Notes: generated from the sequence alone by a model not told the origin. Counted from the stretch's first letter, positions 1 through 5,547 are shown. The stretch is DNA of 5,684 nt from a bacterium (GCA_030019105.1 JASEGY010000253.1:1-5684), one strand, 5' to 3'. Numbers and translations: made by a program.

Positions 1-50
1 CCGCAATCGTAACATTCTCGCGGACAACGCAAATGTTGCGGGGTAATATT

Positions 51-132
51 ATACTTTCCAATTTCCAATTTCCAATTTCCAATTTCGAGTCGTAAACGGC
101 TGTCTACTTTTTACAAGATATTGAGCAGTTAC
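51..132. repeat. Long direct repeat, copy 1 (heptamer array plus conserved tail)
   Basis: The copy starts with four tandem TTTCCAA heptamers (55-82) and one TTTCGAG (83-89). A unique tail of about 43 bp follows, containing an imperfect palindrome (AGTCGT-AA-ACGGCT). The same arrangement recurs in the same orientation at 4472-4547, with one heptamer fewer, three substitutions and one inserted base. The copy lies just past the stop codon of the nucleoside phosphorylase (minus strand). It does not look like a Rho-independent terminator because no T-tract follows a stem in the direction of transcription. The repeat is seen directly; any mobility or recombination role is inference. Confidence 0.9.
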
Positions 133-141
133 CATCTCATT

Positions 142-873
142 TTACCGCGGAGAATGCAGAGCAGAGAGGAAGGCAATCGCTTTTAAAGCGATCCGGCATT
201 CAGTTTCGATGGCGGCCATCGTGATTTCGTTTTCTATTACTTGCTCCTCATTAAGGAGGTTGCCGGTGACGGCCAGGATGGCCCCGGCTGCGACTTTTCT
301 GAGGTAAGCTACCGTAAAGATAGCCGCGCATTCCATCTCAAAGGCCAGGATATTTCGCTGTGCCCACCATTTGCCATGGGCCATTTCCGAATAAAAGGCA
401 TCAGAGGTAGCCACCAGACCCATTTCAGCAGAAACAGCAGACTCCTGGGCGGCATCGGCTAAGGCCTTCAAGACACTGTAATTCGGAACCGGAGTGAAAA
501 CCTTTAAGTCATATTCGCTTATAATTCCTGTCAGGGGAACCGCGCCGGTAGGAATAATGAGATCTCCAGGATGTATCCCTTCTTGAGTTGCGCCACAGGT
601 TCCTACTCTAATGAGATGCCTGGCTCCCATATCGATTAATTCTTCAACCACGATAGCGGCCGAAGGACATCCCATCCCGGTAGTCACTACCGAGACATCG
701 ATTCCCTCATATTGGCCGGTGTAAGAAAGCAGGCCCCTGAATTCATTGATTACCCGTGAGCCTTTAAGAAATTTCCCGGCTATCAGTTTAGACCTGCCGG
801 GATCACCCGATAACAGGACATATTTAGCTACATCCTCAGGATCACACTTCAGGTGAATGTGTCTATGTGGCAT
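142..873 (-). CDS. Nucleoside phosphorylase, uridine phosphorylase-like (PNP/UDP family)
   Basis: This is a probable cytosolic enzyme splitting a nucleoside with phosphate into a free base and ribose-1-phosphate, for salvage. At 243 residues it is full length for the family (E. coli Udp 253, DeoD 239). Phosphate-site motifs are present: GDPGR (23-27), TTGMGCPSAAIVVEEL (64-79, the family signature) and RVGTCGA (89-95). The ribose-site motif FEMECAA is at 178-184. From memory-based alignment, VTGNLLNEEQ (202-211) matches the Udp segment VAGVIVNRTQ, so the catalytic Asp204 of hexameric purine phosphorylases is absent. However, the uracil-binding Gln166 and Arg168 of E. coli Udp align with Met164 and His166 (SDAFYSEMAH), so the base preference is uncertain. 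The ATG has a strong AAGGAGGAGG seven bases upstream. It overlaps the 3' end of the toxin-like gene by 11 bases, implying coupled translation. The family is near certain; the substrate is not. Confidence 0.93.
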   Translation of the reverse strand: MPHRHIHLKCDPEDVAKYVLLSGDPGRSKLIAGKFLKGSRVINEFRGLLSYTGQYEGIDVSVVTTGMGCPSAAIVVEELIDMGARHLIRVGTCGATQEGIHPGDLIIPTGAVPLTGIISEYDLKVFTPVPNYSVLKALADAAQESAVSAEMGLVATSDAFYSEMAHGKWWAQRNILAFEMECAAIFTVAYLRKVAAGAILAVTGNLLNEEQVIENEITMAAIETECRIALKAIAFLSALHSPR

Positions 874-1237
874 CTATACCTCCTCCTTTATAGTTTTGTA
901 ACCATTCAAATCGGTTTTTCATTTCCTTCTGCTGAACTTTCCTCAGCAAATTCAGCGCACATCTAATAAGTTCCTTAAGCTCAATCTTTCGAGAGACTAT
1001 AATTCCAAAATGGTCATGCTTTTCCTGATAAAAGGATTTAGCCAGGATAGCGTAATCACCAACATTGAAGGATAAAATTGCTCGCTGTTGAGAGGTGGCA
1101 TACTTAAGCTGCTCTTCATCACTCTTTCCATTCATCCCTGTTTCATGAGAACTGATCACGTCAAAGCCTTTGCTCCGCAAAGCTTTTGCCAAAACCGGAG
1201 AAAGGTCTTCATCCAAATAAAGTTTTAGCTTAGCCAC
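863..1237 (-). CDS. DUF5615 family PIN-like protein, putative toxin
   Basis: This 124-residue protein matches the DUF5615 (Mut7-C-like, PIN-fold) family. The N-terminus KLYLDEDLSP (5-14) carries the first acidic cluster. GKSDEEQLKYA (37-47) follows, then the strand-loop AILSFNVGDYAILAK (53-67), and HFGIIVS (76-82) leads into a C-terminal helical region. Asp9, Asp11, Asp40, Glu41 and Asp61 are candidate metal-binding acidic residues, as expected for a PIN-like ribonuclease, although activity in this family is mostly predicted. The gene starts with GTG, preceded by AAAGGAG, inside the last codons of the DUF433 gene (13-base overlap). Its own end overlaps the phosphorylase start. A DUF433 partner directly upstream is the classic arrangement of this predicted VapBC-like toxin-antitoxin type. 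Toxicity is inferred from the family and context only. Confidence 0.9.
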   Translation of the reverse strand: MAKLKLYLDEDLSPVLAKALRSKGFDVISSHETGMNGKSDEEQLKYATSQQRAILSFNVGDYAILAKSFYQEKHDHFGIIVSRKIELKELIRCALNLLRKVQQKEMKNRFEWLQNYKGGGIDAT

Positions 1238-1539
1238 GCCTCTCCTTTATACTTTTCCCTGACATATTCTTCGGAATCTTCATAAATCATTCGTTCTATT
1301 TCCTCTTTGTGGTCATAATAATAAGAGAGGGCCTCATAAATCTGGGCGTGACTGAGATGAGGGTAAAGTGTCACTATTTCATCAACACTTTTACCCATCC
1401 GCTGCAACTCTACAATGAGGGCTACAGATATCCTTGTGCCTCTAATTACTGGTTTTCCTCCTAATACTCCTTGTTTTCTCTCAATGTAAGAATGAATTGC
1501 CTCATATTGATCCCGTTTAGCAGCTGTCTGAACAGCCAT
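1225..1539 (-). CDS. DUF433 family protein, putative antitoxin
   Basis: This 104-residue protein has the DUF433 hallmark LGGKPVIRGTRISVALIVEL (26-45). A helix-turn-helix-like segment follows, with MGKSVDEIVTLYPHLSHAQIYEAL falling at 48-71. The C-terminal tail (76-104) is strongly charged and rich in Glu, Lys and Tyr, as expected for a segment that wraps around a toxin partner. DUF433 proteins are paired with DUF5615 proteins as antitoxins and are expected to bind DNA through the HTH and repress their own operon. The ATG is preceded by AAAGGAGG with a 10-base spacer. The stop lies inside the next gene, so antitoxin and toxin are translationally coupled. The 75-bp gap to the upstream aroC holds a 15-bp palindrome that might be an operator. 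The N-terminal 20 residues are less conserved, so a later start cannot be fully excluded. Confidence 0.92.
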   Translation of the reverse strand: MAVQTAAKRDQYEAIHSYIERKQGVLGGKPVIRGTRISVALIVELQRMGKSVDEIVTLYPHLSHAQIYEALSYYYDHKEEIERMIYEDSEEYVREKYKGEAWLS

Positions 1540-1592
1540 AGATAGGCGACCTCCTTTCTAAAGGTTTTGGTAAGACGGCGCTGCATATAATC

Positions 1593-1607
1593 AGAAACCA
1601 GGTTTCT
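1593..1607. repeat. 15-bp perfect palindrome AGAAACC-A-GGTTTCT, possible operator
   Basis: Two 7-base arms flank a single central base, just downstream of the aroC stop and 54 bases upstream of the DUF433 start. The position would suit an autoregulatory operator for the antitoxin. The same core also forms the arms of the larger palindrome at 4609-4637, far from any toxin-antitoxin gene. It may therefore be a dispersed repeat instead. No T-tract follows, so it is not a typical terminator. Confidence 0.5.
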
Positions 1608-1614
1608 TAGGACT

Positions 1615-2928
1615 CTAAAGACTTTGGTAGGCAATGTGCTGCATGTAATAGTCAAGAAGAATAAGCGAGGTAAAGGCCTCGGCTACAGGCCAGATGCGGG
1701 GCACAATAGTGGGGTCCCTTCGGGTAACTGCTGACAGCACCTTATTTTCAAGGCTGACCTTGTCAATGGTGTGTTGATCCTTGTCTATGGTCGGAGTGGG
1801 TTTTACCACCAGCCTGACGACAATTGGCTGTCCGGTTGTTAGCCCGCCTGTGATCCCGCCGGCGTGATTTGACTTAAACCGAACCTTTCCGTTTTCGACA
1901 TACATCTGGTCATTGCATTCGGATCCTTTCAAATCCTTCACCGCATATCCTTCTCCGATTTCAACTGATTTTACCGCGGCAATACTTATTAACCTACCCA
2001 ATTCACCATCTAATTTCCGGAAAACCGGCTCACCCATTCCGGCCGGCAGACCGGTGGCGACAACCTCTACTACCCCTCCGCTTGAGTCTCCTCCCTTAGT
2101 GATCTCTATAATCTTTCGATACATCTCATCTGCCGTATCAAGATCAGGACAGTTCAGTTGAGGATGTATCCCGTATTGCCGGCGGATGGCTTCTTTATCC
2201 ATTTTCTTTCCTTTAGCGTGGAGTTCAGGTATCTGACGTTCAAACTCGGCCAGGACAGACATCTTCTCAAGCAATCGCATGTCAGGTCTAATCCGCTTCT
2301 CACCGTAAATAGCGGCATAGACCGGGTCATGCTCCTTACGCATCTCTTTGAAGGCGGCTACCTTTTTTCTTACTTCGTCAAGGGGCACATCCGGCGCCCG
2401 CACCCCGGCCGCCTCTTTAATATAGGCGGTCACTTCAATATTATGCTTCTTTAGAATTTCTTTGGCGATCACACCAGCGGCCACAATAGTATTTGTGTAC
2501 CTCCCGCTGAAGATTCCTGCTCCAATGGCATCGTCATACTCCCCATATTTCTGATAGGAAGCATAAGAAGCGTGGCCGGGACGGGGAGTGCGGTTGGTGA
2601 CACGGTACTGTTCGATATGCTCAAAGTGACGGTCCAGATTCGGGATCAATATCACGAAGGGGGTTCCATTGGTAAACCCCTTATTGGAAAAACCGGGCAT
2701 AGAATCAGCAGCATTTACTCCACTGTAGATAATGGGGATATCCGGTTCTCTCCTGGGAGAGGTCAACTCATCCTGTCCTGGTTTTCTGAGCAAGAGGTCC
2801 CGGTATATTTGCTCCTCAGTAATACAAAGACCAGGAGGCACACCCTGGATGTGTGTCATTAGTCCTTCTTGATAAGAACCTCCTGCTACGGTAACTTTAA
2901 ATAGCGTTCCAATATCGCAGCCTAACAT
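1615..2928 (-). CDS. aroC: Divergent chorismate synthase with altered active site and insert
   Basis: Predicted to convert EPSP to chorismate using reduced FMN, the last shikimate step. The N-terminal fold (IGTLFKVT, 6-13), RRE (59-61), RPGHA (116-120, containing the second catalytic His), signature 2 (GIFSGRYTNTIVAAGVI, 138-154), PAGMGEPVF (295-303), SNHAGGITGG (353-362) and RRDPT (403-407) are recognisable along the full length. Oddities: the first signature, normally GESHG with a catalytic His, reads GGSYQ, so that His is Tyr19. The usual RHD reads RRD with Asp405 kept. Between VPLD (181) and NCPD (259) there are about 74 residues where E. coli has about 13, a charged, probably helical insert. 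At 437 residues it is longer than the usual 350-390. The ATG has GAGGAGG eight bases upstream. It sits 145 bp downstream of aroA in the same direction. Family is certain; normal activity is less so. Confidence 0.93.
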   Translation of the reverse strand: MLGCDIGTLFKVTVAGGSYQEGLMTHIQGVPPGLCITEEQIYRDLLLRKPGQDELTSPRREPDIPIIYSGVNAADSMPGFSNKGFTNGTPFVILIPNLDRHFEHIEQYRVTNRTPRPGHASYASYQKYGEYDDAIGAGIFSGRYTNTIVAAGVIAKEILKKHNIEVTAYIKEAAGVRAPDVPLDEVRKKVAAFKEMRKEHDPVYAAIYGEKRIRPDMRLLEKMSVLAEFERQIPELHAKGKKMDKEAIRRQYGIHPQLNCPDLDTADEMYRKIIEITKGGDSSGGVVEVVATGLPAGMGEPVFRKLDGELGRLISIAAVKSVEIGEGYAVKDLKGSECNDQMYVENGKVRFKSNHAGGITGGLTTGQPIVVRLVVKPTPTIDKDQHTIDKVSLENKVLSAVTRRDPTIVPRIWPVAEAFTSLILLDYYMQHIAYQSL

Positions 2929-3007
2929 ATTTTCAACCTCCTCGGATTTTAGGCATGGTTCAAATTCAGGGTAACACTTTTCTCCCCGGCCCGGATGATC
3001 AGGGTGT

Positions 3008-3056
3008 AGTGTAGCCCCTTATGGGCGTGTAACTTACGGGCATAAAGCCCGACACT
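3008..3056 (-). other. Possible structured RNA element between aroA and aroC
   Basis: In the 145-bp spacer, short complementary segments can form a three-helix junction. The closing helix is AGTGT/ACACT (3008-3012 with 3052-3056). Inside it are hairpin GCCC-CTTAT-GGGC (3014-3026) and hairpin CGGGC-ATAAA-GCCCG (3037-3051). The last hairpin abuts the closing helix with no unpaired base. The two loops are complementary over four bases (TTAT/ATAA). It would lie in the aroA-aroC transcript. No known riboswitch class is recognised, helices are short, and chance is possible. Confidence 0.3.
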
Positions 3057-3073
3057 CCCGTCAGATGAAACTG

Positions 3074-4375
3074 TTACCCAAAATAGAGCAAATTTGAACC
3101 GTGCCGGATTTTATTAATATTCGCCCCCAGGCCGGTCATAGATTCCGGAAAGGTGGGGAAAGTTACTCCGACGGCCTCGGCCGAGTCAATGACTGTTTCA
3201 CCTTCACAAGACAGCCCGGCTACGGCTAAGGCCATCACTATCCGATGGTCATCGTGTCCATGCACCTCTGTTCCCTTAAGCTTACTCTCTTCGATCACCA
3301 GGCCGTCGTTTAACTCTCGCACACGCGCGCCCATGCGGGATAATTCCTTACACATTACGGCGATGCGGTCAGTCTCCTTAATGCGGGCTTGAGGCACATT
3401 GGCCAGGGTGGTTGTGCCCCGGGCGAAACAACCCACAACAGCCATCATGGGTAAGGCATCCGGGGTGGCATTCATGTCTAATTCTACTCCCTGAAGCTCT
3501 TGGGCCCGGACACGGATTAGCTCTTCTTCCACGGTTATTTCAGCCCCCATCTGTCTGAGATAATCCACGACTGCTTTGTCACCCTGCGAATCGTTCATAT
3601 CTAATCCACGGAGGACTACCTCATTTTCACCTAGGGCGCCGGCGCACAGAAAGAAGGTGGCCGAGGAAAAATCGGCTGGAATACGACGATTAACAGTCTT
3701 GTAGTGCTGCCCGGCCGAGATATGAAATTCACGCATCTCATTATGTTCTACGTTGATGCCCTGCCACTTCAGCCAGTCCAGGGTCATCTGAATGTATGGC
3801 CGTTCATTGAGCACAGGGACATATATAGTGGTATCTCCGTCACCCAGGGGTGTATTAATTAATAAACTCGTTACATACTGACTGGTTACGGCTTCAATGG
3901 AAGTTTGCCCGCCCCTGAGCCGGCCCTCAACCACAAAAGGGGCACAGCCATTATTTCGAGTTGAGCGCACCGAGGCGCCCAGGTCATTGAAAGATTTAGC
4001 CAAAGGCCCGGCCGGCCGGCGGCGAATCTGGGCGTCTCCGGTTAAAACGGCTATTCCTTTATGTAAAAGTCCACAAGAGCCAAGGGCGATTCTTAGAGTC
4101 GTCCCCGAATTTTGCACGTTAATCACATCGTCAGGCGCCTTCAGCCTTTCTCCGGCGCCAATCACATGCCAGATATCCGGTTTCAGGTCAATGACAGCCC
4201 CCAGGCTCCGGTAAGCCTCCACGGCAGCTATGGTGTCATAGGAATGAAGAGGGGCCAGAATACAGCTTTCCCCTTCGGCCAGGCCGGCAATAGCCACCGC
4301 ACGAATAGTGTGCGACTTAGATCCCGGAATCGTCACTTCCCCGCAAAGCCGGGATTTTTTGCAAGTAAACTTCAT
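3074..4375 (-). CDS. aroA: 3-phosphoshikimate 1-carboxyvinyltransferase (EPSP synthase)
   Basis: Transfers the enolpyruvyl group of PEP to shikimate-3-phosphate in the cytosol, the sixth shikimate step. The 433 residues are full length for the two-domain fold. Motifs in order: PGSKSHTIRA (17-26, with active-site Lys20), QNSGTTLRIALG (88-99, class II-like NSGTT), LTGDAQIRRRPAG (111-123), TSQYVTSLL (164-172), DFSSATFFLCAGAL (235-248), DMNATPDALPMMAV (300-313, containing catalytic Asp306), RIKETDR (331-337) and HDDHRIVMALA (374-384). E. coli Lys411 in KTFPDY aligns with Val404 in VTFPTF; I cannot say how unusual that is in this lineage. The ATG is preceded only by a weak GGGTAG, unlike the strong sites of the downstream genes. 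It is the first gene of the minus-strand block, and no convincing promoter was found upstream. Confidence 0.97.
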   Translation of the reverse strand: MKFTCKKSRLCGEVTIPGSKSHTIRAVAIAGLAEGESCILAPLHSYDTIAAVEAYRSLGAVIDLKPDIWHVIGAGERLKAPDDVINVQNSGTTLRIALGSCGLLHKGIAVLTGDAQIRRRPAGPLAKSFNDLGASVRSTRNNGCAPFVVEGRLRGGQTSIEAVTSQYVTSLLINTPLGDGDTTIYVPVLNERPYIQMTLDWLKWQGINVEHNEMREFHISAGQHYKTVNRRIPADFSSATFFLCAGALGENEVVLRGLDMNDSQGDKAVVDYLRQMGAEITVEEELIRVRAQELQGVELDMNATPDALPMMAVVGCFARGTTTLANVPQARIKETDRIAVMCKELSRMGARVRELNDGLVIEESKLKGTEVHGHDDHRIVMALAVAGLSCEGETVIDSAEAVGVTFPTFPESMTGLGANINKIRHGSNLLYFG

Positions 4376-4443
4376 TGATCTACCCGTAATTGCTCAATAA
4401 AGTATGGAAATCTCGCAAAGACGATAAGTCTTCACGGAATGTT

Positions 4444-4500
4444 GAAATTAGAAATTGGAAATTGGGCCTTCATACTTTCCAATTTCCAATTTCCAATTTC
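4444..4500. repeat. Long hairpin built from TTTCCAA heptamers
   Basis: The left arm (4444-4465) and right arm (4479-4500) are reverse complements over 22 bases with one mismatch, separated by a 13-base loop. The right arm is the heptamer array of direct repeat copy 2. The left arm is an inverted heptamer array that copy 1 does not have. It lies about 70 bases upstream of the aroA start and would be in its leader if transcription starts further upstream. Confidence 0.85.
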
Positions 4501-4547
4501 GAGCCGTAAACGGCTGCCTACTTTCCACAAGATATTGAGCTAGTTAC
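4472..4547. repeat. Long direct repeat, copy 2
   Basis: Same orientation as 51-132. It has three TTTCCAA units (4476-4496) instead of four, then TTTCGAG (4497-4503) and the same tail. Here the tail contains a perfect AGCCGT-AA-ACGGCT palindrome (4502-4515). The two copies bracket the whole five-gene minus-strand block. The difference of exactly one heptamer is consistent with slippage. Confidence 0.9.
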
Positions 4548-4608
4548 ATCTACCCTTTCTAACCTATCTAAAGTATCTTCTCAACATTTCGGGGGCACTT
4601 GCGGGCAA

Positions 4609-4637
4609 AAACCAGGTTTCTTGAAGAAACCTGGTTT
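4609..4637. repeat. Perfect palindrome, 13-bp arms with 3-base loop
   Basis: AAACCAGGTTTCT (4609-4621) and its exact reverse complement (4625-4637) flank TGA. The AGAAACC/GGTTTCT core also occurs at 1593-1607. Similar GGTTTCTTGAAGAAACC-type palindromes are, from memory, common dispersed repeats in cyanobacterial and environmental genomes. It ends four bases before the TIR-bounded element. It has no T-tract and is not a convincing terminator. Confidence 0.85.
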
Positions 4638-4707
4638 CTACTATACTCAACGCGGGCATAATCTGTGATTTTTGTAACTATAGACTTCATGAAAAAGATT
4701 TTGGGGT

Positions 4708-4827
4708 AATAGGTTGTAAGTTGTAGGTTGTAAGTTGGGTAGAATGCCCACGGCGTGTTGCTTAACCTACAACCTACAACCTACAACCTACAACTTACAA
4801 CTTACAACTTACAACTTACAACCTATT
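4708..4827. repeat. Inverted heptamer arrays (AACCTAC/AACTTAC), 30-bp hairpin
   Basis: The right side is four AACCTAC units (4764-4791) followed by four AACTTAC units (4792-4819) and a partial unit. The left side (4708-4737) is a shorter inverted array. The left arm pairs with 4798-4827 over 30 bases with one G-T mismatch. A further GATTTTG/CAAAATC pairing lies outside a four-base bulge. It lies inside the TIR-bounded element. Unit repeats without unique spacers rule out a CRISPR array. Confidence 0.9.
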
Positions 4828-4882
4828 CAAAATCACTATTTATGACCGTGCTGAGTATAATCCGAATAATCTGTGCAATCTG

Positions 4883-4943
4883 TGTTCCCTTTTTGCACGG
4901 CTGAGTAGTTGCAAAATCGCAAATTATGCCCGCCTCAAGTATA
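4883..4943. repeat. 61-bp inverted repeat, left copy
   Basis: The reverse complement of this segment matches 5624-5684 at 59 of 61 positions. It is also the right end of the 4642-4943 element. The TATAC ends of both copies face each other, enclosing 680 bp with the membrane protein gene and its promoter. Confidence 0.92.
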
Positions 4944-5042
4944 ACTACTTTTTGCCATATAATCAAGTTACCACAAGACGCCCTTTTTGTCAAGATTTTT
5001 GTAGAGATCAGCGTAGATTTTTAAATCACAAGAAGAAAAAAC

Positions 5043-5071
5043 TTGACCTGTGAGATTATTTATGGTATCTT
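5043..5071 (+). promoter_or_regulatory. Sigma70-type promoter for the membrane protein gene
   Basis: TTGACC (5043-5048), a 17-base spacer and TATCTT (5066-5071) make a good match to the -35/-10 consensus. A TG at 5063-5064 gives an extended -10. The predicted start near 5078 leaves a leader of about 35 bases before the ATG at 5113. GGAG of the ribosome binding site (5104-5107) is five bases upstream of the start. Confidence 0.6.
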
Positions 5072-5112
5072 AAAGTATCCAATATCTAATATCTAAGAAG
5101 GGGGGAGTAAGA

Positions 5113-5547
5113 ATGCGGATATGGCGAATATTAATTGCTGGAGTGGTAACCGCTATTGCCGGCAGTATTCTGGGGGGACTCACTTGCGGCTGGCTCTTTA
5201 ATTGGGTTTACCAGCTTGAGCCTACTAATGTCTGGAGGGGAGAAGAGGCCATGACGGGGGCCTTCTTCCTCTGGCTCAATTTAGGCGGCCTGATCCTGAG
5301 CATCTTCCTGGCATTAGGATACGCACTCTTCTTCCGGGGAATCCCTGGCTCCGGGGTAGTAAAGGGACTTACTTATGGTCTTATCATCTGGCTGGTAAGC
5401 ACCCTGCCGGGAATGTTTGCTACTCACATGTTTATGACCGTCGCCACCGGAGTAGTGATCTACGGGAGCATATTGGGCCTGGTGGAACACCTGCTTAAGG
5501 GAGCGATAATTGCTCTTATCTATGGGACGCCCCAGAAGCAACCGTAA
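5113..5547 (+). CDS. Small four-helix integral membrane protein of unknown function
   Basis: The 144-residue, very hydrophobic protein has four likely transmembrane segments at about 6-34, 49-74, 84-104 and 108-137. They are rich in Gly, with small-residue packing patterns such as GSILGGLTCG (17-26). There is no cleavable signal peptide, and the first helix begins almost at the N-terminus after MRIWR. A conserved-looking loop YQLEPTNVWRGEE (33-45) lies between helices 1 and 2, and the short C-terminus is polar (TPQKQP). The family is not recognised; small Gly-rich four-helix proteins of this kind are usually annotated as hypothetical. The start is well supported by a GGGGGGAG ribosome binding site and an upstream promoter. 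It is the only plus-strand gene, transcribed away from aroA, and sits between 61-bp inverted repeats. The membrane location is confident; no function can be assigned. Confidence 0.88.
   Translation: MRIWRILIAGVVTAIAGSILGGLTCGWLFNWVYQLEPTNVWRGEEAMTGAFFLWLNLGGLILSIFLALGYALFFRGIPGSGVVKGLTYGLIIWLVSTLPGMFATHMFMTVATGVVIYGSILGLVEHLLKGAIIALIYGTPQKQP

Larger units (their letters stand above)
4642..4943. mobile_element. MITE-like element with ~40-bp terminal inverted repeats
   Basis: The left end (4642-4681) begins TATACTCAACGCGGGCATAA. The reverse complement of the right end (4943-4905) begins TATACTTGAGGCGGGCATAA. The ends agree at about 32 of 40 aligned positions. There is no coding capacity. The outermost TA could be a target-site duplication, as in IS630/mariner-type miniature elements, but this is inference. 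A third, more diverged terminus-like segment lies inside (4828-4859, inverted), suggesting nesting or internal rearrangement. A further copy of the right-end sequence lies at 5624-5684. Confidence 0.6.
4376..5112. other. 737-bp non-coding, repeat-rich intergenic region
   Basis: This is the divergent region between aroA (minus) and the membrane protein gene (plus). I see no credible coding sequence or tRNA. From left to right it holds a heptamer hairpin with direct repeat copy 2 (4444-4547), a 13-bp palindrome (4609-4637), a TIR-bounded element with an internal heptamer hairpin (4642-4943), an A/T-rich stretch (4944-5042) and a promoter (5043-5071). Two AATATCT heptamers (5081-5094) lie in the leader of the downstream gene. 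Confidence 0.85.

Noticed and set aside
1..41. Inverted short segments (CCGCAA/TTGCGG and a CGCAA-ATG-TTGCG hairpin at 28-40)
   Set aside because: The stems are short and interrupted and the segment is cut by the window edge; there is not enough to call a repeat or RNA.
241..462. Plus-strand reading frame opposite the nucleoside phosphorylase
   Set aside because: It is antisense to a gene with intact family motifs and has no family resemblance.
1461..1655. Small minus-strand reading frame between aroC and DUF433
   Set aside because: It overlaps both the DUF433 gene and the aroC end in another frame, matches no family, and has no convincing ribosome binding site; the 75-bp gap is better explained as a spacer.
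1913..2862. Plus-strand reading frames opposite aroC
   Set aside because: They are antisense shadows of the well-supported chorismate synthase, with compositions unlike real proteins.
3153..4378. Plus-strand reading frames opposite aroA
   Set aside because: They are antisense to a clear EPSP synthase with all motifs in place; the Ser/Pro/Arg-rich translations are typical of shadow frames.
4764..4827. CRISPR-like regular array
   Set aside because: Units are 7 bases, fully tandem and without unique spacers; no cas genes are nearby.
4958..4963. TATAAT as a second promoter upstream of the membrane gene
   Set aside because: No acceptable -35 element lies at 16-18 bases (the sequence there is TCAAGT), and the region is A/T-rich, so a chance match is likely.
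5314..5541. Minus-strand reading frame opposite the membrane protein
   Set aside because: The polar, irregular translation lacks a ribosome binding site; the plus-strand gene has a promoter, a ribosome binding site and coherent transmembrane segments.
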